NCBI RefSeq assembly: GCF_007859935.1
Contig: NZ_SJPO01000008.1
Span: forward strand, 186,001-250,000
DNA: 64,000 nt
Reading direction: 5' to 3'
DNA from: Posidoniimonas polymericola
Lineage (GTDB): Bacteria; Planctomycetota; Planctomycetia; Pirellulales; Lacipirellulaceae
The notes under the pieces are model-generated. The model was not told where the DNA came from, did not search any database, and worked only from the letters and a program-made list of their open reading frames with translations. The position numbers and the translations under genes are program-made. Shown one piece after another: positions 42,476 through 51,444 of the stretch; the first letter of the stretch is position 1, and the number at the start of each line of letters is the position of its first letter.

Positions 42476-44746
42476 CTATTGGCGGTCCTTCAGCAGCTCC
42501 TTGTGCAGCTTGGCGAGCTCCTCGGCCGGGAACTTGATTTCCTTACGGTCGTAGGTCACCAGGCCGTTGATCTCGTTCTCGACGTCGGTCGTCTGGGTGT
42601 AGACGGCGCCGGCGATGCCGCGGCCGCGCATCTCGATCAGCTTGTCGAGCGAACGCTCGTACCGCTGCTTGTACTCCTGCTTGTCCTTCGGCAGACCGCC
42701 GTAGCCCCAGTTGCGGCGCGACTCGTCCCACATGTGGCCCTTGACCGGCCAGCCGTGGCCGCCGAACTCGCCCACCACCTTTACGAACGGGTCGAGCCGA
42801 CGCTGCTGGAACGGGAAGGCCGGGTCGGGGTAAGCGTGCTGATCGGCGATGTCGCCTACCGGCCAGAAGTTGCCGCCGCTGGCGATATTGACCAGCCGCG
42901 ACGGGTCACGCTTCGCGGTCCACTTGCCGACCTCGACCGTGCGGTGCTGGCCCCAGGCCTCGTTGAAGGGGACCCACACCACGATCGAGGGGTGGCTCTC
43001 GAGCGAGTCGATCATGCCGTCGAGCTCCGTCATGTACTGCTGGTGCGCCTCGGCCGGCCATTGGGCGTCGTTCGGGTTAGGACGCATGCGGGTCCACTGC
43101 GGGCTGCGGCCGCCGCTGACCTGGTCCTGCCACAGCATCACGCCGAGGCGGTCGCAGTGGTAGTAGTACCGCCGCGGCTCGACCTTGATGTGCTTGCGGA
43201 TCATGTTGAAGCCGGCCGCCTTGAGGTACTCGACATCCCACAGCATGGCCTCGTCCGACGGCGGGGTCAGCAGACCGTCCGGCCACCAGCCCTGATCGAG
43301 AGGACCCCAGTGGAAGATTTCCTTGCCGTTGAGCATCAGCCGCCAGGCGCCGTCGGCGTCCTGCTGCTTCGTGACGTCGCGGATGCCGGCGTACGACTTG
43401 ACCGAGTCGCCCTCGCCGCCGTCGGCGGCGGCGAGCGTGACCTCGAGGTCGTACAGGTGCGGCGAGTCGGGCGACCACAGCTTGGCGTCGGCGACCGTGA
43501 GGGTGATGACCTCGCCCGGCTTGCCCTCGCCCCGGGCGACCACGCCGCCGCCGTCCTTGACGACCACCTGGGCCGACTTGGCGTCACTGCCGGCGGCGTC
43601 GACCACGCAGGTGATCTGGCCCGCCTCGGCGTCGGAATCGAGGGTCAGGTCGGCGACGTACGCGCCCGAGACCTGCTCGAGCCAGACGGTCTGCCAGATC
43701 CCCGACACGCGGGTGTACCAGATGCCGTTGGGGTTGCGGACCTGCTTGCCGCGGAGCTGCCACTCCTCGGTGGCGTCCTCGACCCGCACGACCAGCGTGT
43801 TCTCGCCGTCGGTCAACGCGTCGGAGACGTCGAGCGTGAACGGCAGGTTGCCGCCCTGGTGGCCGCCGACCGACTTGCCGTTGACCAGCACCTCGCAGCG
43901 GTAGTCGACCGCCTCGAAGTTCAAGAGCGTCCGTTCGCCCTTGCTGTCTGGGGTGAACGTGCGGTGGTACCAGAGGGCCTGGTCCTCGTAGAGCAGGCGC
44001 TCGACGCCGCCGAGCTTCGACTCCAGGCAGAACGGCACCAGGATCTTGCCGTCCCACTTCTCGGGGGTGGTCTGCTGGTCGATCGGCGTGATGGCGTAGT
44101 CCCACTTACCATTGAGGTTCTGCCAGCTGCTGCGCTCGAGCTGGGGCCGCGGGTACTCGGTCCACGCGTTCTCGGGGGTCACCTCGGCGCCCCACTTGGT
44201 GATCAGGTCCGATCCCTTGGGGTGCTCCTTGCGCGGCGGCTGCGGCAGGTCGAGCTGGTCGCCCTTGTTCATGACGTGTGCGTCGATGAACTGACCGCCG
44301 CCGTTGTTGTTGGTGCAGTGGATGGCGATCACGTTCTTGCCCGCCTTCAGCGCCGACGCGGCGTCGGCGTTGATCGGCCGCACCACGTACTCAACCGTGT
44401 TGCCCTTGAGCTCCGCGGCGAGCTTGCCGTTGACGTAGATCTCGGCGTTGTCGTCGTGGTGGACGAACAGCACGGGCTCGGCGGGGACCTTGTCGAGCTT
44501 GATCTCCTTGCGGACCCAGATGGCGGGCGCGAGCCACTCGGTGCCTACCCGAGCGCCCGGCGTGCCCTCCGAGCCGAAGCCGGCCTTGCCCTCCTTCCAC
44601 GACGAGTCGTCGAAGCCGGGCGCCTGCCAGCCTGCGGCGGGCGCGTCGGTCAGGTAGCGGGCGTCGTCGACGATGTCGATTGCCTGCACGCTGAAGGCGG
44701 CGCTGGCGAGTGCGATGGTAACTAAGAAGGTGAGTCCGCGCTGCAT
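42476..44746 (-). CDS. Secreted glycoside hydrolase family 2 enzyme, 756 aa
   Basis: A signal peptide (about 1-22) is followed by an extra N-terminal sandwich domain (about 25-155, with HHDDNAEIYVNGKL). The GH2 sugar-binding domain (about 195-365) and immunoglobulin-like domain (about 370-465) come next. The TIM barrel (about 480-750) holds the acid/base Glu596 in WVPFNEAWG and the nucleophile Glu660 in VVGEFGGHGW, the two-glutamate retaining site. Beta-galactosidase, beta-mannosidase and beta-glucuronidase all share this fold, so specificity is open. GGAG lies nine bases before the ATG. It would act in the periplasm or outside on plant or algal polysaccharide. Confidence 0.9.
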   Translation of the reverse strand: MQRGLTFLVTIALASAAFSVQAIDIVDDARYLTDAPAAGWQAPGFDDSSWKEGKAGFGSEGTPGARVGTEWLAPAIWVRKEIKLDKVPAEPVLFVHHDDNAEIYVNGKLAAELKGNTVEYVVRPINADAASALKAGKNVIAIHCTNNNGGGQFIDAHVMNKGDQLDLPQPPRKEHPKGSDLITKWGAEVTPENAWTEYPRPQLERSSWQNLNGKWDYAITPIDQQTTPEKWDGKILVPFCLESKLGGVERLLYEDQALWYHRTFTPDSKGERTLLNFEAVDYRCEVLVNGKSVGGHQGGNLPFTLDVSDALTDGENTLVVRVEDATEEWQLRGKQVRNPNGIWYTRVSGIWQTVWLEQVSGAYVADLTLDSDAEAGQITCVVDAAGSDAKSAQVVVKDGGGVVARGEGKPGEVITLTVADAKLWSPDSPHLYDLEVTLAAADGGEGDSVKSYAGIRDVTKQQDADGAWRLMLNGKEIFHWGPLDQGWWPDGLLTPPSDEAMLWDVEYLKAAGFNMIRKHIKVEPRRYYYHCDRLGVMLWQDQVSGGRSPQWTRMRPNPNDAQWPAEAHQQYMTELDGMIDSLESHPSIVVWVPFNEAWGQHRTVEVGKWTAKRDPSRLVNIASGGNFWPVGDIADQHAYPDPAFPFQQRRLDPFVKVVGEFGGHGWPVKGHMWDESRRNWGYGGLPKDKQEYKQRYERSLDKLIEMRGRGIAGAVYTQTTDVENEINGLVTYDRKEIKFPAEELAKLHKELLKDRQ

Positions 44747-45017
44747 CTCTAGTTGCTCCCGGGATCAACAGGCGGGTTCCAGGCCGCCGAGTGTGTGAGT
44801 CGTCAGGGAGCCAGTATGCGCAGCTTAAACACCGCTTGGAAAGCGAAGAAAATCTTTCCGCATTCTGTCGAGAATCTCGTTCAGATTTGGCGACCCAACC
44901 GCCATATACAAGAACGGGGGTGATCCTGTAGCAGTGGGCGCGGGGCGTAGCGCCCGCCGCACCTGCACGGTCCACTATTGGGTTGGAGAGCAGCTCCGTG
45001 CAACCGCCGCCGTGTCG

Positions 45018-45392
45018 CTACCCGCCCGCTCCGTCTGGATCGCGGTGCACCGTGTCGGGCGAGAACGCCGGCAGGCAGACCGCGATGTACTCGGTGGGCA
45101 GGTCGGGCGTGCTGTAGCGGATCCACTCGCCTGCCTTGGTGACGATTGCCTGGCCGGCCCGGACGACCTGCGTGGTCTCCTGGCTCTCAACGTGCAGCTC
45201 GCCGGCGAGCACAACGGTGTACTCGTCGAACTCGGGGGTCTGCCCCGGCTCGCTCCAGCCTTGGGGGCTGAGCATGCGGGCGATGCTGATCGAGTCGTCG
45301 CCGGAGTTCACGCGGCCGATGAACTCGTCGATCAGCTTTGGGGGGTGACCGGCGGCCTCGATGCGTGAGGGGGTCGCGATGAGCTTGGGCAT
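45018..45392 (-). CDS. Single-domain cupin protein, 124 aa
   Basis: Small beta-barrel cupin. The first cupin motif is represented by FDEYTVVLAGELHVES and the second by GQAIVTKAGEWIRYSTP, about residues 60-105. The usual His-x-His metal ligands are largely missing (EYTVV in their place), so it may bind an organic ligand rather than act as a metal enzyme. ATG 45392 was chosen from family length; 88 further codons are open upstream but overlap nothing recognisable. No ribosome-binding site is visible. It lies 142 bp downstream of ppk on the same strand. Confidence 0.75.
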   Translation of the reverse strand: MPKLIATPSRIEAAGHPPKLIDEFIGRVNSGDDSISIARMLSPQGWSEPGQTPEFDEYTVVLAGELHVESQETTQVVRAGQAIVTKAGEWIRYSTPDLPTEYIAVCLPAFSPDTVHRDPDGAGG

Positions 45393-45534
45393 GGGGCGCG
45401 TGCTTGTGGTTCTGGCAGGCGGGTCGCGCCGCCGGACCGGGTTCGGTGTAGAAATTGGCTCAGCCTGGTTGCGAACAAGCAGACCAGAGAACGCCGCGCT
45501 TTGCAAACGGGCCGCGGGGGATCGAACGCAGGCG

Positions 45535-47778
45535 CTACTCCGACTTCGAACGCCGCTTAGGGCCGGGACGCTTCGGAGCCGAGCTCTTGGCGGTGGGGCG
45601 TTTGCGGGTGTCGGGCTTCTTCTCCCGCCGGGCCGGCGGCCCGTTGCTGCCCGCAACGGCCAGGCTGCTGGACGGGTTTGGCAGCGGCGTGCCGCTCGCC
45701 AGGGCGAGCAGCTCCTGCTGGCTGCGGTGCAGCGGTTCCCCCTCGTCCGGCGTCACGCGGACGAACGTCCCCTCGGGTTGCAGCACGCGGGCGCGTTGGT
45801 TGTCGCGGAGGTAGATCGGGATGATCTCCTCGAGGATGCGCTGGCGGAGGGGGGGCGCCTCGACCGGGAACATCACCTCGACGCGGCGGTTGAAGTTCCG
45901 CGGCATCCAGTCGGCGCTGCTGCAGTAAACCTCCGCCTGATCGCCGACGCCGAACACCATGATGCGGCTGTGCTCGAGGAAGCGGTCGACGATGCTGCGG
46001 ACGCGGATGTTGTCCGACACGCCGGGCTCGCCCGGCCGCAGGCAGCAGATGCCGCGGATCACCAGGTCGACCTGTACGCCGGCCTGGCTGGCGCGGTACA
46101 GGGCGTTGATCGTTTCGCGGTCGACCAGCGAGTTGAACTTGCCGAAGATGCGGGCCTTCTTGCCGGCGGCGGCGCGCTGGGTCTGGTTCTCGATCAGCTC
46201 GAGCGTGCGGCGGTGCAGGTCCTGAGGCGCCGAGACCAGCTTCTGCCACTCGTTGCGTTGCGAGTAGCCGGTGAGGAAGTTGAACAACGCCGCGACGTCT
46301 TCGGTCAGCGCCTTGTCGGCGGTGAACAGGCCGATGTCGGTGTAGAGCCTGGCGGTGGTGGGGTTGTAGTTGCCGGTTCCGAGGTGCGCGTACTGCCGGA
46401 CCCGCTTGCCCCCCTCGTGGCGGACCACCAGGGCCAGCTTGCTGTGGGTCTTGAGGTCCATGAACCCGAACACCACGTGCACGCCGGCCCGCTCCATGCG
46501 GCGGGCCCACGAGATGTTGGCGGCCTCGTCGAAGCGGGCCTTGAGCTCGACCACCGCGGTGACGTGCTTGCCGGCTTCGGCGGCCTCGATCAGCGCGCTG
46601 ATGATCGGGCTGTCACCGCTGGTGCGGTAGAGTGTCTGCTTGATGGCCAGCACGTTCGGGTCGACCGCCGCTTGCTGGATGAACCTCACGACCGGCTGGA
46701 ACGACTCGAACGGGTGGTGCAGCAGCACGTCTTCCTTGCTAATGGCGGCGAACATGTCGCCGCCCAGCTGCGGCGGCATCCGCGGCGTGAACGTTGGGTC
46801 GCGGAGGTCCGGGCGGTCGAGCAGGCCGCCGAGCTCAAACAGCGAGGTCATGTCAAGCGGGCCGTCGATCGAGTAGACCTCGTCGTAGTCCTGCGGGTCG
46901 TCGGAGCGGCCGCGCTTGATTTCTTCTTCGGCCGCCAGCATGTTGACCAGCGACGCGTCCATCGCGGCCGAGGCCTCGAGCCGCACGGCCTCGCTGCGCT
47001 GCCGCGCGCGGAGCCGGGTCTCGATGGCGCGGAGCATGTCGTCGCCCTCCTCATCGAGGAGGTCGATGTCCATGTCGCGGGTCATGCGGAAGGCGCCGCA
47101 CTTGTTGAGGTCGTAGCCGCCGAACAGGTCGGTCAGCCGGTTCGCGACAATGTCCTCTAGCAGCACAAAGTCGGAGCCGCCGTTCGGGTCGAGCGGAACG
47201 TAGCGCGGCAGCACCTGCGGCAGCTGAACCACCGCGAACAATTTCTCGGGGCCGATGCCCCGGTAGCGGTTGAGGGTCGCCGCCAGGTACAGGCCGCGGT
47301 TGTGGAAGCGGGGGCTGGGGTGCGCCGGGTCGATCGCCATCGGCGTCAGCACCGGGAACACCCTTTGGCGGAAGAACTTGTCGAGCTGCTTGACCTGCCC
47401 CGACTCGAGGTCGGCCTCCTTGTGCAGGCGGATCCCCTCGGCGGCCAGCGCCGGAGCGATTGACTGGTTCCAGCAGTCGTACTGCCGCTCGACGAGCTGG
47501 CGGGTGCGGTAGGCGATCTGCTGCAGCTGCACGATAGGGCTGGTGCCGTCGGTCGGCGGGTCCTGCGGGGCGCCGGCCGAGAACGCCTGCTCGCGGAGGC
47601 CGGCCACGCGGACCATGAAGAACTCGTCCAGGTTGGACGAAAAGATCGCCAGGAACTTGGCCCGCTCGAGCAGTGGGTTGCTCTCGTCCTGGGCCTCCTC
47701 CAGCACCCGCGCATTAAAGTCCAACCAGCTCAATTCGCGGTTGATGAAGTGCTCGGGCAGGAAATCGGGTTCGGACAT
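45535..47778 (-). CDS. ppk1: Polyphosphate kinase 1, 747 aa
   Basis: Makes inorganic polyphosphate from ATP at the inner face of the membrane. The N-terminal domain is typical (FINRELSWLDFNARVLEEA, SSNLDEFFMVRVAG). The catalytic half has ALIEAAEAGKHVTAVVELKA, the phosphohistidine His445 in MDLKTHSKLALV, and HLGTGNYNP. AGGAG is seven bases before the ATG. Domain order and length match Ppk1; an added Lys/Arg/Pro-rich tail of about 50 residues (RREKKPDTRKRPTAK) follows the last catalytic domain and is unusual. No ppx gene is adjacent. Confidence 0.96.
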   Translation of the reverse strand: MSEPDFLPEHFINRELSWLDFNARVLEEAQDESNPLLERAKFLAIFSSNLDEFFMVRVAGLREQAFSAGAPQDPPTDGTSPIVQLQQIAYRTRQLVERQYDCWNQSIAPALAAEGIRLHKEADLESGQVKQLDKFFRQRVFPVLTPMAIDPAHPSPRFHNRGLYLAATLNRYRGIGPEKLFAVVQLPQVLPRYVPLDPNGGSDFVLLEDIVANRLTDLFGGYDLNKCGAFRMTRDMDIDLLDEEGDDMLRAIETRLRARQRSEAVRLEASAAMDASLVNMLAAEEEIKRGRSDDPQDYDEVYSIDGPLDMTSLFELGGLLDRPDLRDPTFTPRMPPQLGGDMFAAISKEDVLLHHPFESFQPVVRFIQQAAVDPNVLAIKQTLYRTSGDSPIISALIEAAEAGKHVTAVVELKARFDEAANISWARRMERAGVHVVFGFMDLKTHSKLALVVRHEGGKRVRQYAHLGTGNYNPTTARLYTDIGLFTADKALTEDVAALFNFLTGYSQRNEWQKLVSAPQDLHRRTLELIENQTQRAAAGKKARIFGKFNSLVDRETINALYRASQAGVQVDLVIRGICCLRPGEPGVSDNIRVRSIVDRFLEHSRIMVFGVGDQAEVYCSSADWMPRNFNRRVEVMFPVEAPPLRQRILEEIIPIYLRDNQRARVLQPEGTFVRVTPDEGEPLHRSQQELLALASGTPLPNPSSSLAVAGSNGPPARREKKPDTRKRPTAKSSAPKRPGPKRRSKSE

Positions 47779-47998
47779 GGCAGGCTCCTACCAGTGTAGT
47801 GCGCGTCCGTGCCTGGGTGGTGATAAACGGGCTATTTTAGGCCGGATGTGCGGATTATGCAGCTATTGCGCGGGGCTTCAGCCCAGCCCTAGGGTGAGAG
47901 CCGGCCGGCGCCTTCCCGGCGTCGGGACGCGGGAGACCGGGACGCGCCGCTTCGGGACGATGCGGGCGTACCTCGGGAACTAGCGTTCGAGGGCGCTC

Positions 47999-48478
47999 TT
48001 AGTAGTGGCTGCCGCTGTTGCGGATGTGCACCATTGGCGCAAGCTCTTCATCCGACAGCGCTCCGCGGACTACCTCGGCGATGAAGATCCGGTGGTCGCC
48101 CGAGTCGACGTGGCTGCGGGGTTCGCACTGCAGGTGGCCGAGCGACTTGCGGAGGATCGGCACGCCGCGCGGGCAGGTCACGGTGTCGACGCCCTCGAAC
48201 GCCGGCGTGCCTGGCTCGAAGCCCTTGCCGAAGTGCTTGAGGTGGATGCCCTGCGACTGGCCGACCAAGTTGAGGTTGAAGGGCTGGCCGTCGGTGATCC
48301 AGTCGGCGACGTAGCGGCCCTGCTTGATCGCTACGCTCACCATCGGGGGCTCGAAGCCGGCCTGCATGACCCAGCTGGCGAGCATGCCGGTCGCCTTGTC
48401 TTCGGTCCCAATAGTCAAGATGGAGATCCCGCTGGGCAGCTTGCCCATGATGCGGTCGATGCCTTCACGCTGCGGCAT
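47999..48478 (-). CDS. Flavin reductase-like (FMN-binding split-barrel) protein, 159 aa
   Basis: Small flavoprotein of the flavin reductase-like family. The opening MGKLPSGISILTIGTEDKATGMLASWVMQAGFEP is the FMN-phosphate and ring-binding segment of such split barrels (here residues about 11-44). GRYVADWI and FNLNLVG form the next conserved strands. A line CEPRSHVDSGDHRIFIAEV contains the GDH motif common in the family. A redox or FMN-reducing role is likely; the partner is unknown. It follows the thiamine-binding gene by 30 bp on the same strand, with GGAAAG upstream. Confidence 0.88.
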   Translation of the reverse strand: MPQREGIDRIMGKLPSGISILTIGTEDKATGMLASWVMQAGFEPPMVSVAIKQGRYVADWITDGQPFNLNLVGQSQGIHLKHFGKGFEPGTPAFEGVDTVTCPRGVPILRKSLGHLQCEPRSHVDSGDHRIFIAEVVRGALSDEELAPMVHIRNSGSHY

Positions 48479-48508
48479 GGTGGTGCTTTCCGTCGTTGCT
48501 GTGCCGGG

Positions 48509-48823
48509 CTAGCCGGGTTGGTTCTTGTTGGCTGCGAGTTTGGTCTCGACGCTAGCGACCTTGCCGCGGATGCGTCCGCTGGCGCCGGCGCGGTGGTCGA
48601 GCTTGACGCTAGCAGTGACGCGGTCGGAGTGCCGTGACATCAAGTCTACGCACTGCTGAATGATCGCCAAGAGCTGCGGCAGCTCGCCCTCGACAACGGT
48701 GCCCATCGCGTTGAGCTCGTAGTCCAGGCCCGACTGGGCGATGACGTCCACGCACTGCGCGACGTACTGGCTGACGCTCTCGCCCTGGCCCAATGGCACG
48801 ACGCTCAGTTCCATCAACACCAT
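48509..48823 (-). CDS. MTH1187/UPF0045 family thiamine-binding protein, 104 aa
   Basis: Small ferredoxin-like-fold protein of the MTH1187/YkoF-like UPF0045 family, members of which bind thiamine or related compounds. The line ELSVVPLGQGESVSQYVAQC opens the fold. YELNAMGTVVEGELPQLL carries the conserved Asn-x-Met-Gly-Thr. SDRVTASVKLDHRAG closes it. The start at 48823 has GTGGA seven bases upstream; 38 codons open further upstream look non-coding. It is the first gene of a likely two-gene unit with the flavin reductase-like gene. Cytoplasmic; probably buffers or delivers a pyrimidine/thiazole cofactor (inference). Confidence 0.88.
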   Translation of the reverse strand: MVLMELSVVPLGQGESVSQYVAQCVDVIAQSGLDYELNAMGTVVEGELPQLLAIIQQCVDLMSRHSDRVTASVKLDHRAGASGRIRGKVASVETKLAANKNQPG

Positions 48824-49077
48824 CGTGGAGTCCACCCGTTGCTCGACCGCATTGCACCGCTCTCTCGCGGCGTCCATCCTACCTGCTAGCGGCGCCAGCG
48901 TCGACGCCGCAGGCATCCCGCATCGGATGCCTGACAACCAGTTCAGCTATTGTAACCACCCGCCGTGAGCCGACTATTGGACTATTGCGGCCCCGCTGTT
49001 TCCGCTACCTTCCCCGCCCTACCGCTCTCGGGTCGTCACACCCTACTGAGCGGGACCCAGCCCCGTCACAACGACGC

Positions 49078-50148
49078 ATGTGGTACGCACTCACAAGACC
49101 GGTAACCCTTGCCCTGATCGCGGCTGCGCTGGCGGTCGGTGCGGCGGCCGTGGCGGCGACGCCCCCGGTTGATCCTTTCTTGCAGAGCACCGCGTTCACG
49201 CAGCCGAGCGGCAGCGCGGTCGGCATCTCCGATTTTGTCATCCTCGACGACGCCCCGCGCGTCGCCCAGCAGGCTTTGCCCGCGAGCCGCGAGGTGGGCG
49301 AAATTGTCCTCGCTAGCGACTACTGTTACGACAGCTACGGGTCGTGCACGCCCTCGCACTACGGCCGCCAAAGCGGCTGCTGGACCTGGCAGAGCATGCC
49401 CGACACGCTGATCTGGCACTCGTTCCTGGCCGGCCCCCGCGAGCCGCGCATCGGCACCAAGTTTATGAACGTGTCGGGCACGGCAGAGCACGGCCAGAAC
49501 CTGTGGGACGCCACGGTAGGCGGGCGCCGCGGCGTGATCCGCTACGGGGACAACGACCCGTTGCGGCCGCAGGGCTGGCAGCTCGATATCGAGGGCGCCG
49601 CGTTGGTCCGCCTGAACCTCGACGAGGAACGCGACGTCGAGTCGTCGGACTTCCGCTTCGGCGTCCCATTGACCTACGGCAGCGGCGACTTCCAGTTCAA
49701 GACCGGCTACTACCACCTCAGCTCGCATCTGGGCGACGAGTACCAGGTCCGAAACCCGACGGTCGATCGGATCAACTACGTGCGGGACGCCATCATGCTG
49801 GGCGTCTCGTACAACCCGACCCCAGACTGGCGACTGTACGGAGAGACCGCCTACGCGTTCTTCACCGCCGGCGGGGCCGAGCCGTGGGAGTTCCAGTTTG
49901 GCGTGGAGTACTCGCAGGCGGGCCCGACCGGGTTCTCCGGCACGCCGTTCTTCGCGACCAACGCCCACCTGCGGCAGGAGCTCGACTTCGGCGGCGACTG
50001 GACCACCCACATGGGATGGCTGTGGCGCAACTGCACCGGCAACACCATGCGGCTGGGCCTGCACTACATGAACGGCAAGAGCACCCAGTACCAGTTCCTC
50101 AACAACTTCGAGGAACAGGCCGGCGTCGGGCTCTGGTACGACTATTGA
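49078..50148 (+). CDS. DUF1207-type exported protein, 356 aa
   Basis: A signal peptide (about 1-27, hydrophobic AAALAVGAAAVAA) precedes a protein that resembles the DUF1207 family of planctomycetes and relatives. The marker line is TLIWHSFLAGPREPRIGTKF (about residues 106-125), followed by many amphipathic beta strands (FQFKTGYYHLSSHLGDEY, DWRLYGETAYAFF, MRLGLHYMNGKSTQYQF) ending in an aromatic residue, LWYDY. That pattern suggests an outer-membrane beta-barrel. Function unknown. ATG 49078 begins the signal peptide; upstream codons overlap the leader region without one. Confidence 0.8.
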   Translation: MWYALTRPVTLALIAAALAVGAAAVAATPPVDPFLQSTAFTQPSGSAVGISDFVILDDAPRVAQQALPASREVGEIVLASDYCYDSYGSCTPSHYGRQSGCWTWQSMPDTLIWHSFLAGPREPRIGTKFMNVSGTAEHGQNLWDATVGGRRGVIRYGDNDPLRPQGWQLDIEGAALVRLNLDEERDVESSDFRFGVPLTYGSGDFQFKTGYYHLSSHLGDEYQVRNPTVDRINYVRDAIMLGVSYNPTPDWRLYGETAYAFFTAGGAEPWEFQFGVEYSQAGPTGFSGTPFFATNAHLRQELDFGGDWTTHMGWLWRNCTGNTMRLGLHYMNGKSTQYQFLNNFEEQAGVGLWYDY

Positions 50149-50186
50149 TCACGCCCGCGGCGCCTTCCTTCCCCGGCCCGATGGCT

Positions 50187-50192
50187 TAGACT
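50187..50192 (+). promoter_or_regulatory. -10-like TAGACT close to the S41 protease start
   Basis: TAGACT ends seven bases before the ATG, so transcription would begin at or within a base or two of the start codon. No Shine-Dalgarno is present. No consensus -35 is found at 16-18 bp. Confidence 0.4.
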
Positions 50193-50199
50193 GTCTGGC

Positions 50200-51444
50200 A
50201 TGGGAAACCTCCGCCTGACGCCGCTGCTGCTCTGCCTGTCCGTCATGCCCGGCCTGGCCTATCGTGTCGGGGCGGCCGAACGGGCAAGTCCCGGGGTCGA
50301 TCAAGCGACCCAGCGCGACTACCTGCGGCGCTACGGCGAACTTGCGGAGGTCGTGACCCAGATCGAACTGAATGCGGCCACGCCGGTCGACCGCGACCGC
50401 CTGTTCGACGCCGCGATCCGCGGCATGCTGGCCGAGCTCGACCCGTACTCGACCTACCTCCCGTCGGAAACGTTCCAGCAGCTGCAGAGGCTTGCTGAAG
50501 AAAGCCGGCCGACCGCCGGCGTCGAGTTTGCGATTGAGGACGGCCGGCTCGCGGTGCTGGGCGTCCGCGCCGGTTCGGCCGCTGAGGACGCCGGCCTGCA
50601 GCCGGGCGAGCGGGTCGTGGCGATCAACGGTCGGTCGACCGAACGCATGACGCTTGCTCAGGCCGACGAACTCGCCGCGGCCGGGGAGGTCCGGCTGACC
50701 CTCGCGGGCGACCCACCGGGCGACTCCCGCACTGTGCTCCTCGAATCGAGACGGCTCACCGCGCCTACCGTGTCGGGCGTGCGGATGGTCGATCCCGGCA
50801 TTGCCTATGCACGGATCGGCTCGTTCAACGCCAACACGGCCGGCGAGCTCCGCGACGCTCTCCGGAAGATGCGGTCCGAGGGCGCTGCGTCCCTGGTGCT
50901 CGACCTGCGTTTCAACCCCGGTGGCCTGCTCGAAGCCGCGGTGGACGTCGCGGATCTGTTCCTTGAGCAGGGCGAGATCGTCTCGGTTGTGGGTCGTAAT
51001 GGCGAGCCCCGAGTGCTGTCCGCCGGCGACGGCCAGGCGGCTGAAGGCGTGGCGGTGGTCGTGTTGGTCAACCGCTACAGCGCCAGCGCAAGCGAGGTCG
51101 TCGCCGCGGCCCTGCAGGACCACGGCCGGGCGACGTTGGTCGGGGAGCGGACCTTCGGCAAGGGGAGCGTGCAGAGCGTGATCGCGCTCGACGAGGGACG
51201 CAGCGGGATGAAGCTCACGACCGCCGCCTACCGCCGCCCCAGCGGGGCCAACATCCACCGCTTCGCCGACGCGACCGAGAGCGACGTCTGGGGGGTGTCG
51301 CCCATTGAGCAGAACACTGTAGCCCTGACAGCCGACCAGGCGCGGCGGCTGCACGCCGCGTGGGGCCGGGGCGAACGCCCCAACGCCGACCCCCAGCTGG
51401 CGCGGGCGATCGAACAACTACGCGTGAGCAGCCAGGCCGAATGA
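50200..51444 (+). CDS. S41 family C-terminal processing protease, 414 aa
   Basis: CtpA/Tsp-type serine protease of the periplasm. A signal peptide (about 1-25) is followed by a helical cap with LDPYSTYLPSE, a PDZ domain (about 108-180, AGSAAEDAGLQPGERVVAINGR) and the S41 catalytic core. The core holds LRFNPGGLLEAAVDVADLFL, the serine in YSASASEVVAAAL (about 293-305) and Lys321 in FGKGSVQ, the Ser-Lys dyad. It cleaves C-terminal tails of exported or membrane proteins; targets here are unknown. Its stop overlaps the tsaD start (ATGA). Confidence 0.93.
   Translation: MGNLRLTPLLLCLSVMPGLAYRVGAAERASPGVDQATQRDYLRRYGELAEVVTQIELNAATPVDRDRLFDAAIRGMLAELDPYSTYLPSETFQQLQRLAEESRPTAGVEFAIEDGRLAVLGVRAGSAAEDAGLQPGERVVAINGRSTERMTLAQADELAAAGEVRLTLAGDPPGDSRTVLLESRRLTAPTVSGVRMVDPGIAYARIGSFNANTAGELRDALRKMRSEGAASLVLDLRFNPGGLLEAAVDVADLFLEQGEIVSVVGRNGEPRVLSAGDGQAAEGVAVVVLVNRYSASASEVVAAALQDHGRATLVGERTFGKGSVQSVIALDEGRSGMKLTTAAYRRPSGANIHRFADATESDVWGVSPIEQNTVALTADQARRLHAAWGRGERPNADPQLARAIEQLRVSSQAE

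Noticed and set aside
42314..44725. An open frame of 803 codons on the plus strand opposite the GH2 gene
   Set aside because: It is antisense to a gene with clear catalytic residues and signal peptide, and its product is a low-complexity Val/Leu/Arg/Asp protein typical of shadow frames in GC-rich DNA.
45361..47160. A 599-codon frame opposite polyphosphate kinase
   Set aside because: Same reason: shadow of ppk1, no signal or domain.
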